The translations under genes and the position numbers were made by a program. The notes beneath the pieces are model-generated. The model saw only the letters and a list, made by a program, of their open reading frames with translations. It made no database searches and was not told the DNA's origin. Shown piece after piece: positions 24,841 through 33,574 of a stretch of 40,070 nucleotides of DNA. The stretch covers positions 1-40,070 of the forward strand of contig CAYXVU010000025.1 in assembly GCA_964468725.1 (NCBI GenBank). Direction: 5' to 3'. Within the stretch, counting starts at the first letter, position 1. Each line of letters begins with the position of its first letter. Source of the DNA: CAYXVU01 sp964468725 (GTDB lineage Bacteria; Acidobacteriota; Blastocatellia; UBA7656).

Positions 24841-26724
24841 ATGCGAAGGAAGGTCTTTCGACACGTGACATTGATCGGCGGGCTGCTAATCGCCGCATTC
24901 CTTTTTTTACCGACCGCAACTGCGCAGGCGCAGGCAGGCGAAGGCCTCGCGCAACGATTCACGAAGATCGAGGCGATGATTCCCATGCGGGACGGGATGC
25001 GCCTCAACACGGAAATTTTCGTACCGAAACAGATGGCTGCGCCGCTGCCCTTTCTCTTCACCCGCACGCCTTACGGCATCGCGCATGACAGCAAAGGCTT
25101 TCATCCGGCGTTGGCTTCGAGCTACAAAGAACTCGCAGATGAGGGCTACATCTTCGTCTTTCAAGACATTCGCGGGCGCTTCAAATCTGAAGGTCAATTC
25201 GTGATGACTCGCCCGGTGCGCGACAAAAAAATTCCCAACTCGATTGATGAGGGTACGGACACCAACGACACGATTGACTGGTTGTTGAAAAATGTCCCGC
25301 AGCACAATGGTCGCGTCGGCGTGTTGGGAATCTCTTACGGCGGCTGGCTAACGGTGATGGCGATGCTTGATCCGCATCCGGCGATTCGCGCCGTCTCGCC
25401 GCAAGCCTCGCCTGCGGACATGTTCATGGGCGATGATTTTCATCACAACGGGGCGTTTCGCTTGAGCTACGGCTTTGAATACGTAGCGATGATGGAGACT
25501 TCGAATACCAACTACACCTTCGAATTCAATCAGTATGATACCTATGAGTGGTATCTGAAACTCGGCGCGTTGTCGAACGCCAACGAGCGCTACTTCAAGG
25601 GCAAGCTGCCAACCTGGAATGATTTCGTCAATCATCCGAACTACGATGCCTTCTGGCAAAAGCTGTCGTTGGTTCCGCACCTGACGCGGGTTACGGTTCC
25701 CACGCTCAATGTCTTGGGTTGGTGGGATCAGGAAGACTACGCGGGGCCCTGGAAGATTTATTACACGCTTGAACAGCACGACGCAAAGAAGATCAATTAC
25801 GTCGTCGCAGGCCCATGGAATCACGGCGGTTGGGCGGGCGGACAAGGAACGAATCTGGGCAAGATCAATTTTGACTCTCCGACCAGCAAATACTTCCGCA
25901 CCAACATTCAAGCGCCGTTCTTTGCCTATTACCTCAAAGATCAAGGCACGCTTCCCTTCACTGAAGCCGTCACCTTTCAAACCGGCAGCAACCAATGGCA
26001 GACCCACGCAGAGTGGCCGCCGCGCCGCCAGACAACGGAGCGCAACCTCTATTTTCATGACGGTGGCAAGTTGTCATTCGACGCGCCGACGACCGCCAAT
26101 CCGCAAGCCTTTGACAGTTATCTCTCCGACCCGGCGCGACCTGTCCCCTATCGGCCTCGCCCCATCGAACCGACCTACTACTTTCGCGGATCGGGCTGGT
26201 TCACTTGGCAAGTTGAAGACCAACGCTTCGCACATCTGCGCCCCGACGTGCTCAGTTGGGAAACCGAACCGCTGACCGAAGATGTTGAGGTGACCGGCAA
26301 TCTCTTAGCCAAGCTGTTCGCTTCGACGACGGGCACAGACAGCGATTGGATTGTCAAACTGATTGACGTATACCCCGAAGCCTACGAAAAAGAACCCAAG
26401 ATGGGCGGCTATCAATTGATGGTCGCTTGTGAAGTGATGCGGGCGCGGTTTCGCCGGAGTTTTGCCAAACCGGAGGCCTTGGTGGCCGGTAAAGTGTACG
26501 AGTATCCGATCAGCCTCTACGATGCCAATCATCGGTTTCGCAAAGGGCACAAGATCATGGTGCAGGTGCAGAGTTCATGGTTTCCAGTGATTGATCGCAA
26601 CCCGCAGAAATTTGTGCCGAATATCTACCAGGCCAACGATGCCGATTATCAAGCGGCGACGCAGCGCATCTTTCGCTCGAAACTGTACCCTTCGCATATC
26701 AAGCTGCCGGTTGTGAAAGAGTGA
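24841..26724 (+). CDS. secreted CocE/NonD-type alpha/beta hydrolase
   Basis: Protein of 627 residues with a signal peptide (1-32, ending ATAQAQA). An S15/CocE-type hydrolase domain follows: MIPMRDGMRLNTEIFVPK, FQDIRGRFKSEG (oxyanion side), the nucleophile Ser165 in GISYGGW, Asp296 in WWDQED and His328 in GPWNHGGW. The C-terminal beta-jelly-roll (from about 430, LYFHDGGKLSF) is typical. The architecture matches alpha-amino-acid ester hydrolases and glutaryl acylases as well as cocaine esterase, so it cleaves an ester or amide of unknown identity in the periplasm. AGGAGGAGGCGG precedes the ATG at 24841. It is convergent with the next gene. Confidence 0.88.
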   Translation: MRRKVFRHVTLIGGLLIAAFLFLPTATAQAQAGEGLAQRFTKIEAMIPMRDGMRLNTEIFVPKQMAAPLPFLFTRTPYGIAHDSKGFHPALASSYKELADEGYIFVFQDIRGRFKSEGQFVMTRPVRDKKIPNSIDEGTDTNDTIDWLLKNVPQHNGRVGVLGISYGGWLTVMAMLDPHPAIRAVSPQASPADMFMGDDFHHNGAFRLSYGFEYVAMMETSNTNYTFEFNQYDTYEWYLKLGALSNANERYFKGKLPTWNDFVNHPNYDAFWQKLSLVPHLTRVTVPTLNVLGWWDQEDYAGPWKIYYTLEQHDAKKINYVVAGPWNHGGWAGGQGTNLGKINFDSPTSKYFRTNIQAPFFAYYLKDQGTLPFTEAVTFQTGSNQWQTHAEWPPRRQTTERNLYFHDGGKLSFDAPTTANPQAFDSYLSDPARPVPYRPRPIEPTYYFRGSGWFTWQVEDQRFAHLRPDVLSWETEPLTEDVEVTGNLLAKLFASTTGTDSDWIVKLIDVYPEAYEKEPKMGGYQLMVACEVMRARFRRSFAKPEALVAGKVYEYPISLYDANHRFRKGHKIMVQVQSSWFPVIDRNPQKFVPNIYQANDADYQAATQRIFRSKLYPSHIKLPVVKE

Positions 26725-26743
26725 AACCAATCGCCCATGCCGC

Positions 26744-26766
26744 TCTGCCTTCGCGGTCAAGGCAGA
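26744..26766. terminator. hairpin between convergent genes
   Basis: TCTGCCTT (26744-26751) and AAGGCAGA (26759-26766) make an 8-bp perfect stem with a 7-nt loop, 20 nt after the CocE-type gene. There is no T-run, so termination is likely only if Rho-aided. Confidence 0.4.
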
Positions 26767-26811
26767 AGGGTGCACATCTTCTCATCCTCTGGCGGCGAGC
26801 CATTCACCGCG

Positions 26812-28752
26812 TCAGGCGTTGGGATTGCGCGGCTTTTTCGATTTGGGTTTGTTGGGTTCGGCCTCTGACTCGGAGGGTTTGTCTTTCGGGGCAGCGGCCT
26901 TTGATCGTTTCTCTTTTTCGGCTTTTTCGATGCTCTCCAAACAATGAGCGGCGAGCGCAAGGACGGCGTTGCCGCGCAAGAGCTTATCCCGCAGGCTCTG
27001 CGCGAGGTTGAGGGCGCGTTCAAAATCGAGCGGCGCAAGTTGGGTAAACGAGTTTTCCAAGCGAAAGCCTTCGACTGAGAGACTGCGAAAGGTTGTGAAG
27101 GAATGGGCTTCGATGCTCTGACGCAGTACCGCTTGGCTGAGATCGGGATTTTCGAGTTGGTTGAGCGTATGTACGGCCTCTTCGAGAACTTCGAATGCGC
27201 GCAGGCTATCGAATTTGGCGAAGAGGTGCGTGATGCCCAATTGGGTGCGCGCCTTCTCTTTTGAGTTGGGCGCTTTTTTGGCGGCGGCGACAACATCGTC
27301 AAGGGCTTCGGTTGCGCGCACGCGGTCTTCGAGTTTGGTCAGCGCCACCGAGGCGATTTGATACAAGAGATAGGCGCGTTGATCGAGTTGTTCGACTTTT
27401 TCGGCCAGTAATCGGGCTTCGCGCAGGTCGCCTTGCCGAATGGCTTTTTGCGTAGCCTCAAAAAATAGCCAGCCGAGAATCTGCTCGCGCAGTTTCACGC
27501 TCTCGATGCGCGCCGCAATGTCGGCAAGCCGCTCTGCGGTCTCTGACTCCGGCGCTTCCATCACCGCTTCCGCTAACAGATCGTCGCGGCGATTGGGATT
27601 GGCTTCGGTTTCTGCTTTGGCAAGACTGGTCTCGTATTGGTTGTCTGCGCTCTCTTCCTGCTGCTGTTGCAAACGGTTCGCGGTCTGCTGACGAAAGTCT
27701 GCGGGCAGATAAGCGGCAAGCGTCGCTTTGATGCTGGCGACACGGTTGGCAAAATCGGGTTGCTGCGCGGCGATGGCCGGTTCCAGATCGGAGAGCGCGA
27801 CGAAAATCTGGGCGGCGTCCGGGTAATGATCGAATCGCAGGTTGCGGCGGTCTTCGGGAAATTGCACGGGGCTTTTCAGGCTCTCCTGCGCGCGCATCAG
27901 CAAAGCATTCAGATAGAGTTGCTGCAACTGGGCGTCGGCAGAGAAAGTCGGCGGCAGAGATTGTGAGCGACTGGTCGAGGGATTGCCGATGGAGCGGGCT
28001 AAGGCAAAGGGATAGAGCGCCAAGTCGAATAACCCTTGCACCTCGCGTTTAGCATACGCGCTGAGCGCGTCACGATAGAGGAGATCAGCCGCTGGCCGAT
28101 TGGTCTCTGCTAATCTGAAGAGCAAGCTGTTGAAGCGATACGACAGCGGATAGGCAAAGGCCGAGCGTGCCATAGCCAGCGCCGCTTTTTCATCGCTGGC
28201 CAACAGTCCGTAAGCCAGATTGATTACCTTGCTGCCGAATTGTTGCAACCCATCATAGCTTGGCGAATTGGCCGCGCCCGCCGTCGGAGTCTGAGCGGCG
28301 CGTTCGGCTTCGCGTTTGGTCTCTTCGGCGGCGCGTTCATAGAGTTTGCGCGCCCAAGCGGCATCGCGGCGGGCGACGGCGCTGATGACGGCAAAGCGTT
28401 GATCGGACGCTTGCACCCGCAGCCGACCTTCTTGACGCACCTCATTGCCTTTCTCCTGATAATGCTTTTCGGCCAGATCGTAGGCGCGCGTCAGAATGGC
28501 GCGGGCTGCCTCTTCTTGCCGCAGCCATAAGAGATCGGCGGCGCGAATCAGCAGCGGGACGCTTTGCGCCGGGTTGTCGAGCGTCTTGGCAAGTTCGACT
28601 TGTTGCTGTACCAGTCCGAGCGCGCGCGGTTCATCACACATCGGCTTATCAGGCTCGCCCGTTTGCGTCGCTTGCGCCAACAGAGCAGGCGGCGCAATTA
28701 GCAAAACCGCCAGCAAACACCCGATGAACGAGTTGCGATTTGCGTGCTTCAT
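26812..28752 (-). CDS. large secreted helical-repeat protein of unknown function
   Basis: Protein of 646 residues with a signal peptide (1-27, MKHANRNSFIGCLLAVLLIA start). The mature region is all helical with paired Ala/Leu helices (LLIRAADLLWLRQEEAARAIL, here given as key residues; LAEAVMEAPESETAERLADIAARIE) resembling TPR or SEL1-type solenoids, though no canonical consensus holds throughout. The last 40 residues are a disordered Lys/Ser/Pro tail. I do not recognise the family by name; similar proteins are common in Acidobacteriota. AGGGGTG precedes the ATG. It is divergent from the sensor kinase at 28890, with 137 bp between starts. Confidence 0.75.
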   Translation of the reverse strand: MKHANRNSFIGCLLAVLLIAPPALLAQATQTGEPDKPMCDEPRALGLVQQQVELAKTLDNPAQSVPLLIRAADLLWLRQEEAARAILTRAYDLAEKHYQEKGNEVRQEGRLRVQASDQRFAVISAVARRDAAWARKLYERAAEETKREAERAAQTPTAGAANSPSYDGLQQFGSKVINLAYGLLASDEKAALAMARSAFAYPLSYRFNSLLFRLAETNRPAADLLYRDALSAYAKREVQGLFDLALYPFALARSIGNPSTSRSQSLPPTFSADAQLQQLYLNALLMRAQESLKSPVQFPEDRRNLRFDHYPDAAQIFVALSDLEPAIAAQQPDFANRVASIKATLAAYLPADFRQQTANRLQQQQEESADNQYETSLAKAETEANPNRRDDLLAEAVMEAPESETAERLADIAARIESVKLREQILGWLFFEATQKAIRQGDLREARLLAEKVEQLDQRAYLLYQIASVALTKLEDRVRATEALDDVVAAAKKAPNSKEKARTQLGITHLFAKFDSLRAFEVLEEAVHTLNQLENPDLSQAVLRQSIEAHSFTTFRSLSVEGFRLENSFTQLAPLDFERALNLAQSLRDKLLRGNAVLALAAHCLESIEKAEKEKRSKAAAPKDKPSESEAEPNKPKSKKPRNPNA

Positions 28753-28889
28753 ATCACACCCCTCGCGGATAAAATGCGAAACGAATGGTGCGATTATAAT
28801 CTTTCACAAACCCGCTGACGAATGGTTTTTCGGCCTCCGCGCTTGACGAATAGGAGAGAGCCACATAGCATCGCGCAATCGGATGACTT

Positions 28890-31800
28890 ATGGGCAGCGT
28901 TTTGATAAACACACTTCGCAGCGCCGGATCAGGCTTCGGTCGAGCCGGTCTCTGTTTGGCTCTTTGGCTGCTCTGCTTGCCGGTCATCTCGGCGCACGGC
29001 GAACGCTTTTCGATCAAGCAGTACGGCGTACCCGACGGATTGGGCAGTTCATTTATTCAAAATATCTTTCAAGACTCGCAAGGGTTTTTATGGGTATGCA
29101 CACGCGACGGGTTGAGCCGTTTCGATGGCAGCAAATTTACAACCTATAAGACCGCCGACGGGCTGCCGAATCCGACCATCAACAGCATTTTGGAGAACGC
29201 AGACGGCACCTTTTGGGTGGCGACTAATGGCGGCGGGGTGTGCAAATTCGACCCGGCGGGCAAACGGCGCTCGGCAAGGGGCGAAAAATCCGGCGCGCTC
29301 TTCGCAACCTATCAGATCGGACATACCGAAAAATCGAATCGGGTCAATATCGTTTACAGAAACGCTAGCGGCGTGATCTACGTCGGCACAGACGAAGGAC
29401 TGTTTCGCTTGGAGCAGACGCCGGAAGGCGAGCGCTTTCAATCAGTGGCGATTCGCCATGCCGACACGGCTACCTTACTCCAGCCCGGCATCCGTGACAT
29501 CCTACAGGATGGGCACGGCGATTTGTGGCTGGCAGCGCCGGGCAGCGCGTTGTATCGCATTGCAGCAGATGGCCGCACCCGGCGTTATACGACCGCAGAT
29601 CATCCGGCGTTTCGTCTGGTGCAATCGCTCTTACAAGATCAAGAAGGGATGATCTGGATGGGCAGCAGCACAGGCGTTTGCCGCCTGGCGACGCATCCCG
29701 GCAGCGATCAATTAGGCATCCGGTTCTACACCAAGAAAGACGGCTTGATAGACGACTGGGTGGATCAGGTCATCCAGACCCGCGATGGGCACTTATGGTT
29801 CGGCACACGCGGCGGTATAACCGAATTTGACGGCAGCAGTTTCAAACGGTATGGCAGGGAAAACGGGTTGAGCGGAACCGATATTCTGAAAATCTTTGAG
29901 GACAAAGATGGCAACCTCTGGATCGGAACACGATCCAGCGGATTGATGAAGTTTTCTCGCCAGGGCTTTATCACCTACGACCTAACCAATGCCGAAGGCC
30001 TCACTGAAATCCATAATGCCTTCGAAGATGAGGAAGGCAATTTGGTCGTCATCAGCGGCGATTGGTATATCCACAGGTTCACGCGTACAGGGGTTACGAC
30101 AACCCAACTCAAGATGCCGGGCGAGGCGAAGCAGAGTTGGATGACCAATGCCTTATGGCGCGATCACCTGGGCGACCTGTGGGCGGTCACCAGCGGCGCG
30201 GGAGTCTATCGCTTTGCTCCCCAAAACCCGAATCATCCGTATGCGCAGGCGCGACTCAAAGCCGTCTACACAACCAGCAATGGGTTGCCGGACAACTATA
30301 TTCGACGCGCCTTTGAAGACAGGCGCGGCAATCTGTGGTTCCAGATTACGGAAGCCTCGCTTCCCGGACTGATCTATTGGCAACGCGCCACCGAGACCTT
30401 TCATCTCTTGACGCTTGCCGATGGCTTGCCGTCGGCTGCCAACTGTAGCGAGATTCACATGGATCAATCGGGAACCCTTTGGCTCGGCTTTACCGATGGA
30501 AAGGTCTGCCGCTATACCTCAGAGCGGTTCATCGAACTCAAAAGCGTAGAGACGATGTCGGGAGTCTCGATCACGGCGTTGTTTATGGACTCGCAGAATC
30601 GTCTCTGGGTAGCCGATAACGTGTCCGGCGTCACCTGTTATGTCAACCCGCTTTCCGATCAACCGGCGGCGATTCGCTATACCACAAGGGAAGGCTTATC
30701 GTCAGGCAATGTGCGCTGCATCGGGGAAGATCAATGGGGCAGAATCTATGTCGGCACGGTGCGCGGCATTGATCGCATCGAACCGAACAACGGAAAGATC
30801 AAACATTTTTCGAGTGCTGACGGATTGAGCAGCGACTTCACCAAATTCATCTATCGAGACCGTCACCATACGCTATGGATCGGCACGCTCAAAGGCATCT
30901 CGAAGTTTACGCCCGAACCGCCCGCCGAGCCGGTGCCGTCCGCCTTGGTCATCACCGGCTTACGCATTGCCGGTGACCCGCAGCCAATCAATGAGCGCGG
31001 CGAAACGAACATTCCGAACCTCGAATTGAATACCGATCAGAATCAAGTGCAGATCGATTTCACCGCACCCGCTTTCGGACTCGGCGAAAACTTGCAGTTC
31101 CAATACAAGTTGGAGGGCGCAACCTCGCAATGGAGTGCGCCGACCGAGATGCGGACGGTCAATTATGCCAACCTGGCGCCGGGAAGTTATCGTTTTTGGG
31201 TACAGGCCATCAGCGGCGAAGGCAGCATCAACTCGCAACCGGCCAGTTTTGCCTTCACCATCCTGCCGCCGGTCTGGCAACGCTGGTGGTTTTTGCTGTT
31301 TGCGGCTCTCGCTCTGGCGGCTGCCGCATTCCTCTTCTATCGCTATCGCGTCAATCGCCTGCTCGAACTCGAACGCGTTCGCACGCGCATCGCTGCCGAC
31401 CTCCATGACGACATCGGTGCGAGCCTCTCTCACATTGCCATCGTCAGCGAAGTGACGAAACTGCAACTGCCGGAACGGGATTCGGACTTAGCCAAAAATC
31501 TTTCCGTCATCGCCCGCATCTCAGGCGAAGCAGTTGACTCGATGAGCGACATCGTATGGGCGGTCAATCCGCAGCGCGATCACCTCTATGATTTGACGCG
31601 CCGCATGCGGAACTTTGCCAGCGAGTTGCTGCCTGCCCGCAATATCGCCTTTCGGTTTCAAGCGCCGCCGGAAGAGCAAGACATTCGCCTCGGCGCAGAT
31701 GTGCGGCGGCAACTCTTTCTGATCTTCAAAGAGAGCCTCAACAACGTCGTCCGCCATTCCGAATGCACCCAAGTGGAGATTGACTTGCATATCGAGGGCA

Positions 31801-31994
31801 AACATCTGGTGCTGACGGTTCGTGACAACGGCAAAGGGTTCAATCTGCATAATGGCGCATCCGGCAACGGCGTGAAGAATATGCAAAAGCGCGCCGCCAC
31901 TTTGGGCGGTCAAGTCGTTTTTGAGTCTCATCAAAAAAGTGGTACGACGGTGCGGTTGAGCCTCCCTCATCATCCGGTGCATCAGTTCGACTAG
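28890..31994 (+). CDS. sensor histidine kinase with two Reg_prop propellers
   Basis: Membrane sensor kinase of 1034 residues. Signal/anchor at 1-37. About residues 40-690 hold repeats of the Reg_prop type (e.g. IFQDSQGFLWVCTRDGLSRFDG, given as key residues GxLWxGTxxGLxRFDG; DKDGNLWIGTRSSGLMKF), enough for two seven-bladed propellers in the periplasm. A Y_Y_Y domain (about 700-790) precedes the membrane helix at about 797-816 (WWFLLFAALALAAAAFLFY). The cytoplasmic part has a HisKA_3 phosphoacceptor, His839 in ADLHDDIGASL, and a HATPase with ESLNNVVRH, VRDNGKGF and GNGVKNMQKR. It resembles Bacteroides hybrid carbohydrate sensors without the fused regulator. The likely partner is the regulator at 32209. 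No strong ribosome site is seen. Confidence 0.92.
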   Translation: MGSVLINTLRSAGSGFGRAGLCLALWLLCLPVISAHGERFSIKQYGVPDGLGSSFIQNIFQDSQGFLWVCTRDGLSRFDGSKFTTYKTADGLPNPTINSILENADGTFWVATNGGGVCKFDPAGKRRSARGEKSGALFATYQIGHTEKSNRVNIVYRNASGVIYVGTDEGLFRLEQTPEGERFQSVAIRHADTATLLQPGIRDILQDGHGDLWLAAPGSALYRIAADGRTRRYTTADHPAFRLVQSLLQDQEGMIWMGSSTGVCRLATHPGSDQLGIRFYTKKDGLIDDWVDQVIQTRDGHLWFGTRGGITEFDGSSFKRYGRENGLSGTDILKIFEDKDGNLWIGTRSSGLMKFSRQGFITYDLTNAEGLTEIHNAFEDEEGNLVVISGDWYIHRFTRTGVTTTQLKMPGEAKQSWMTNALWRDHLGDLWAVTSGAGVYRFAPQNPNHPYAQARLKAVYTTSNGLPDNYIRRAFEDRRGNLWFQITEASLPGLIYWQRATETFHLLTLADGLPSAANCSEIHMDQSGTLWLGFTDGKVCRYTSERFIELKSVETMSGVSITALFMDSQNRLWVADNVSGVTCYVNPLSDQPAAIRYTTREGLSSGNVRCIGEDQWGRIYVGTVRGIDRIEPNNGKIKHFSSADGLSSDFTKFIYRDRHHTLWIGTLKGISKFTPEPPAEPVPSALVITGLRIAGDPQPINERGETNIPNLELNTDQNQVQIDFTAPAFGLGENLQFQYKLEGATSQWSAPTEMRTVNYANLAPGSYRFWVQAISGEGSINSQPASFAFTILPPVWQRWWFLLFAALALAAAAFLFYRYRVNRLLELERVRTRIAADLHDDIGASLSHIAIVSEVTKLQLPERDSDLAKNLSVIARISGEAVDSMSDIVWAVNPQRDHLYDLTRRMRNFASELLPARNIAFRFQAPPEEQDIRLGADVRRQLFLIFKESLNNVVRHSECTQVEIDLHIEGKHLVLTVRDNGKGFNLHNGASGNGVKNMQKRAATLGGQVVFESHQKSGTTVRLSLPHHPVHQFD

Positions 31995-32068
31995 GCGGTG
32001 TGAGGTCGTCCTCTGCTGCCGATTCCCTCGACGGCAGCAGATGCGCTCGTCAGAGGATCTCACCGCCC
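31995..32068. other. nested hairpin between sensor kinase and regulator
   Basis: Directly after the kinase stop, three stem pairs nest: GGCGGTG-T-GAG (31995-32005) with CTCACCGCC (32060-32068), CCTCTG (32011-32016) with CAGAGG (32052-32057), and CTGCCG (32017-32022) with CGGCAG (32033-32038). The core TCTGCTGCCG/CGGCAGCAGA stem is 10 bp and perfect. It may be a stop or a processing point between the two genes. There is no T-run. Confidence 0.5.
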
Positions 32069-32125
32069 TGACCTCTTTGAGGTAGAGAGACTCTCGTCCT
32101 TCTAACCCGCAAGCCGGAGGGCAGA

Positions 32126-32145
32126 ACTCACCAGTTTTGGTGAGT
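32126..32145. promoter_or_regulatory. ACTCACCA-N4-TGGTGAGT palindrome upstream of the regulator
   Basis: An 8-bp perfect inverted repeat with a 4-nt centre, 64 bp before the regulator start. The symmetry and position suit a dimeric regulator such as a NarL-type protein, so autoregulation is a possibility. The half-site TGGTGA is not shared with the three-copy element further downstream. Confidence 0.45.
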
Positions 32146-32208
32146 GACAGGGCGCAAGCCTTGCGCTAGACTGGCACTGTTTTTCAGGATGCTTGAGGTA
32201 GAGGGACA

Positions 32209-32895
32209 GTGATTTCGACCGTTTACACAACCAGCGAAACGCGGCCTATGATAGAACCGAAACCGATCAAAGTCGCCATCATCGAAGACCACGACGCCAT
32301 CCGTGAAGGCATCGGCTTTTTGATTAACAGCACCAGCGGCTATGAACTGGTCGGCAAGTTCGGCTCGATGGAAGAGGCCATTGCCCAGATTCCGAAGAAT
32401 CTGCCCGATGTCATTCTCTTCGACATCGGCTTGCCCGGCATGTCGGGCATCGAAGGGGCGCGCATCTTAAAAGATCGCTACCCTGACATGTCGCTGGTCG
32501 CGCTGACCATCTATAGCGACGATGACCGCATCTTCGAAGCCATCTGTGCGGGCGCCAGCGGGTATCTGCTCAAGAAGACGCCGCCCGTTCGGTTGATTGA
32601 AGGGCTCAAAGAGGCGGTTGCCGGAGGCGCGCCGATGTCGCCGGAAATCGCCGGACGCGTGATCTCGCTGTTTCGTAAGTTCAGCCCGCCGGAAAAGTCC
32701 GACTACAAGTTGACGCCGCACGAAACCCGCCTATTGAAGATGCTCGTTGAAGGGCACAGCTATAAGACAGCCGCCGTCGAACTCAATAGCAGCATCAACA
32801 CCATCGGCACGCATATGCAAAGCATCTATCGCAAGCTGCAAGTCCATTCCAAATCCGAAGCCGTCGCCAAAGCCCTACAGGAACGGCTCATCTAA
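32209..32895 (+). CDS. NarL/LuxR-family response regulator
   Basis: Protein of 228 residues. Receiver domain at about 19-135: acidic pocket Glu26/Asp27 (IIEDHD), phosphoacceptor Asp72 (ILFDIGLPGMSG), switch Thr100 and Lys122 (LLKKTPP). LuxR-type helix-turn-helix at about 160-225: LTPHETRLLKMLVEGHSYKT, AAVELNSSINTIGTHMQSIY. The GTG at 32209 follows GAGGG closely; an internal ATG at 32248 (residue 14) has no ribosome site, but would also give an intact receiver. It follows its likely kinase by 214 bp with the palindrome at 32126. The copy-A element begins in its last codons and covers its stop codon. Confidence 0.93.
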   Translation: MISTVYTTSETRPMIEPKPIKVAIIEDHDAIREGIGFLINSTSGYELVGKFGSMEEAIAQIPKNLPDVILFDIGLPGMSGIEGARILKDRYPDMSLVALTIYSDDDRIFEAICAGASGYLLKKTPPVRLIEGLKEAVAGGAPMSPEIAGRVISLFRKFSPPEKSDYKLTPHETRLLKMLVEGHSYKTAAVELNSSINTIGTHMQSIYRKLQVHSKSEAVAKALQERLI

Positions 32896-33000
32896 ACTCA
32901 GCATTCCTGCCGCCTTCTTCCCCTTTTTCTCGCTTCGTTCTCACATAAACAGGTGATTGTTGCGGTTGCCGTTTGCGATTACCTTCTTCGTCGTGAGGCA
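32887..33000 (+). promoter_or_regulatory. three-copy upstream element, copy A
   Basis: First of three copies that align without gaps. Landmarks: CTCATCTAAACTCAG (32887-32901), TTTTT (32924-32928), TCACATAAACAGG (32941-32953) continuing into TGATTGTTGC (part of a 23-base core that is identical in all three), and GAGG (32995-32998). TTGTTG (32957-32962) and TACCTT (32980-32985) are 17 bp apart like a -35/-10 pair. The -10 end lies 57 nt before the start at 33042. Its left edge overlaps the regulator's last codons. Confidence 0.75.
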
Positions 33001-33041
33001 CGAGCTTCACAATCAACAACGCGTGACCCAGCGGAGGAGCG

Positions 33042-33332
33042 ATGGCTAACGAAAAGACGACGAGTGAGCGAGGTTATCGAATCTGTCCGACAGAACAAAA
33101 AAGCTGTTGGTTATTGTGGTGTACGGCCTGTGCGCGGTTGGTCAATATGGCCGCGCTCGATCACGCCGCGTTATTAACCGGGCTGCCGATAGAGACTCTC
33201 GTCGAACGCCTGAACCGCCGCAACGTCCATGCTTTGAAGAAACAGAGCGGGAATCTGCTGGTCTGCCTCGATTCGTTGGTCGCCGTTCTCCCCCCGACGC
33301 GGGCAGATCGCGTTCCCCTGTCACACGGTTAG
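33042..33332 (+). CDS. small Cys-rich protein with HTH-like motif
   Basis: Protein of 96 residues, cytoplasmic. Cys15, Cys22, Cys27 and Cys30 (WCTAC, C-x2-C) precede a segment resembling an excisionase/MerR-type helix-turn-helix: AALLTGLPIETLVERLNRR, then NVHALKKQSGNLLVCLDSL. I recall small acidobacterial proteins with a CxxC pair followed by such an HTH, but no function. GGAGGAG stands 3 nt before the ATG, and the copy-A promoter element lies 57 nt upstream, so expression is likely. It may be a DNA-binding regulator or a zinc-binding protein. Not to be confused with the overlapping reverse-frame readings, which lack starts. Confidence 0.65.
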   Translation: MANEKTTSERGYRICPTEQKSCWLLWCTACARLVNMAALDHAALLTGLPIETLVERLNRRNVHALKKQSGNLLVCLDSLVAVLPPTRADRVPLSHG

Positions 33333-33489
33333 GGCCAACGGCGATAGGCAGGCGGGCACAGCAACCCATAAGCGAAGGGCGCATGTCGTCCCGCTGGTTT
33401 ACGAACCTTGCCTCCTGACTCGCCTGCGTTTGGGTACGGCGCTGATGCGAATCAGGCGCGCGCCCCGCGCTCGATAACCACACAACATT

Positions 33490-33513
33490 CGCTTTTGCCA
33501 CACTGGCAAAGCG
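33490..33513. other. hairpin upstream of the dipeptidase gene
   Basis: CGCTTTTGCCA (33490-33500) and TGGCAAAGCG (33504-33513) form a 10-bp stem with one bulged T and a 3-nt loop. There is no T-run. The rest of 33333-33574 shows no gene I can support; AAGGAGAG near 33561 is the ribosome site of the next gene. Confidence 0.4.
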
Positions 33514-33574
33514 GCAACACAGGGCAGATGGTTACTCGCCCTGCGGATGATCCAGAAAAGAAGGAGAGACCGAC

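Noticed and set aside
32172..32186. Sigma-54-type promoter TGGCAC-N9-CA before the regulator
   Set aside because: The -24 half fits, but the -12 GC is replaced by CA, and no enhancer-binding protein is near.
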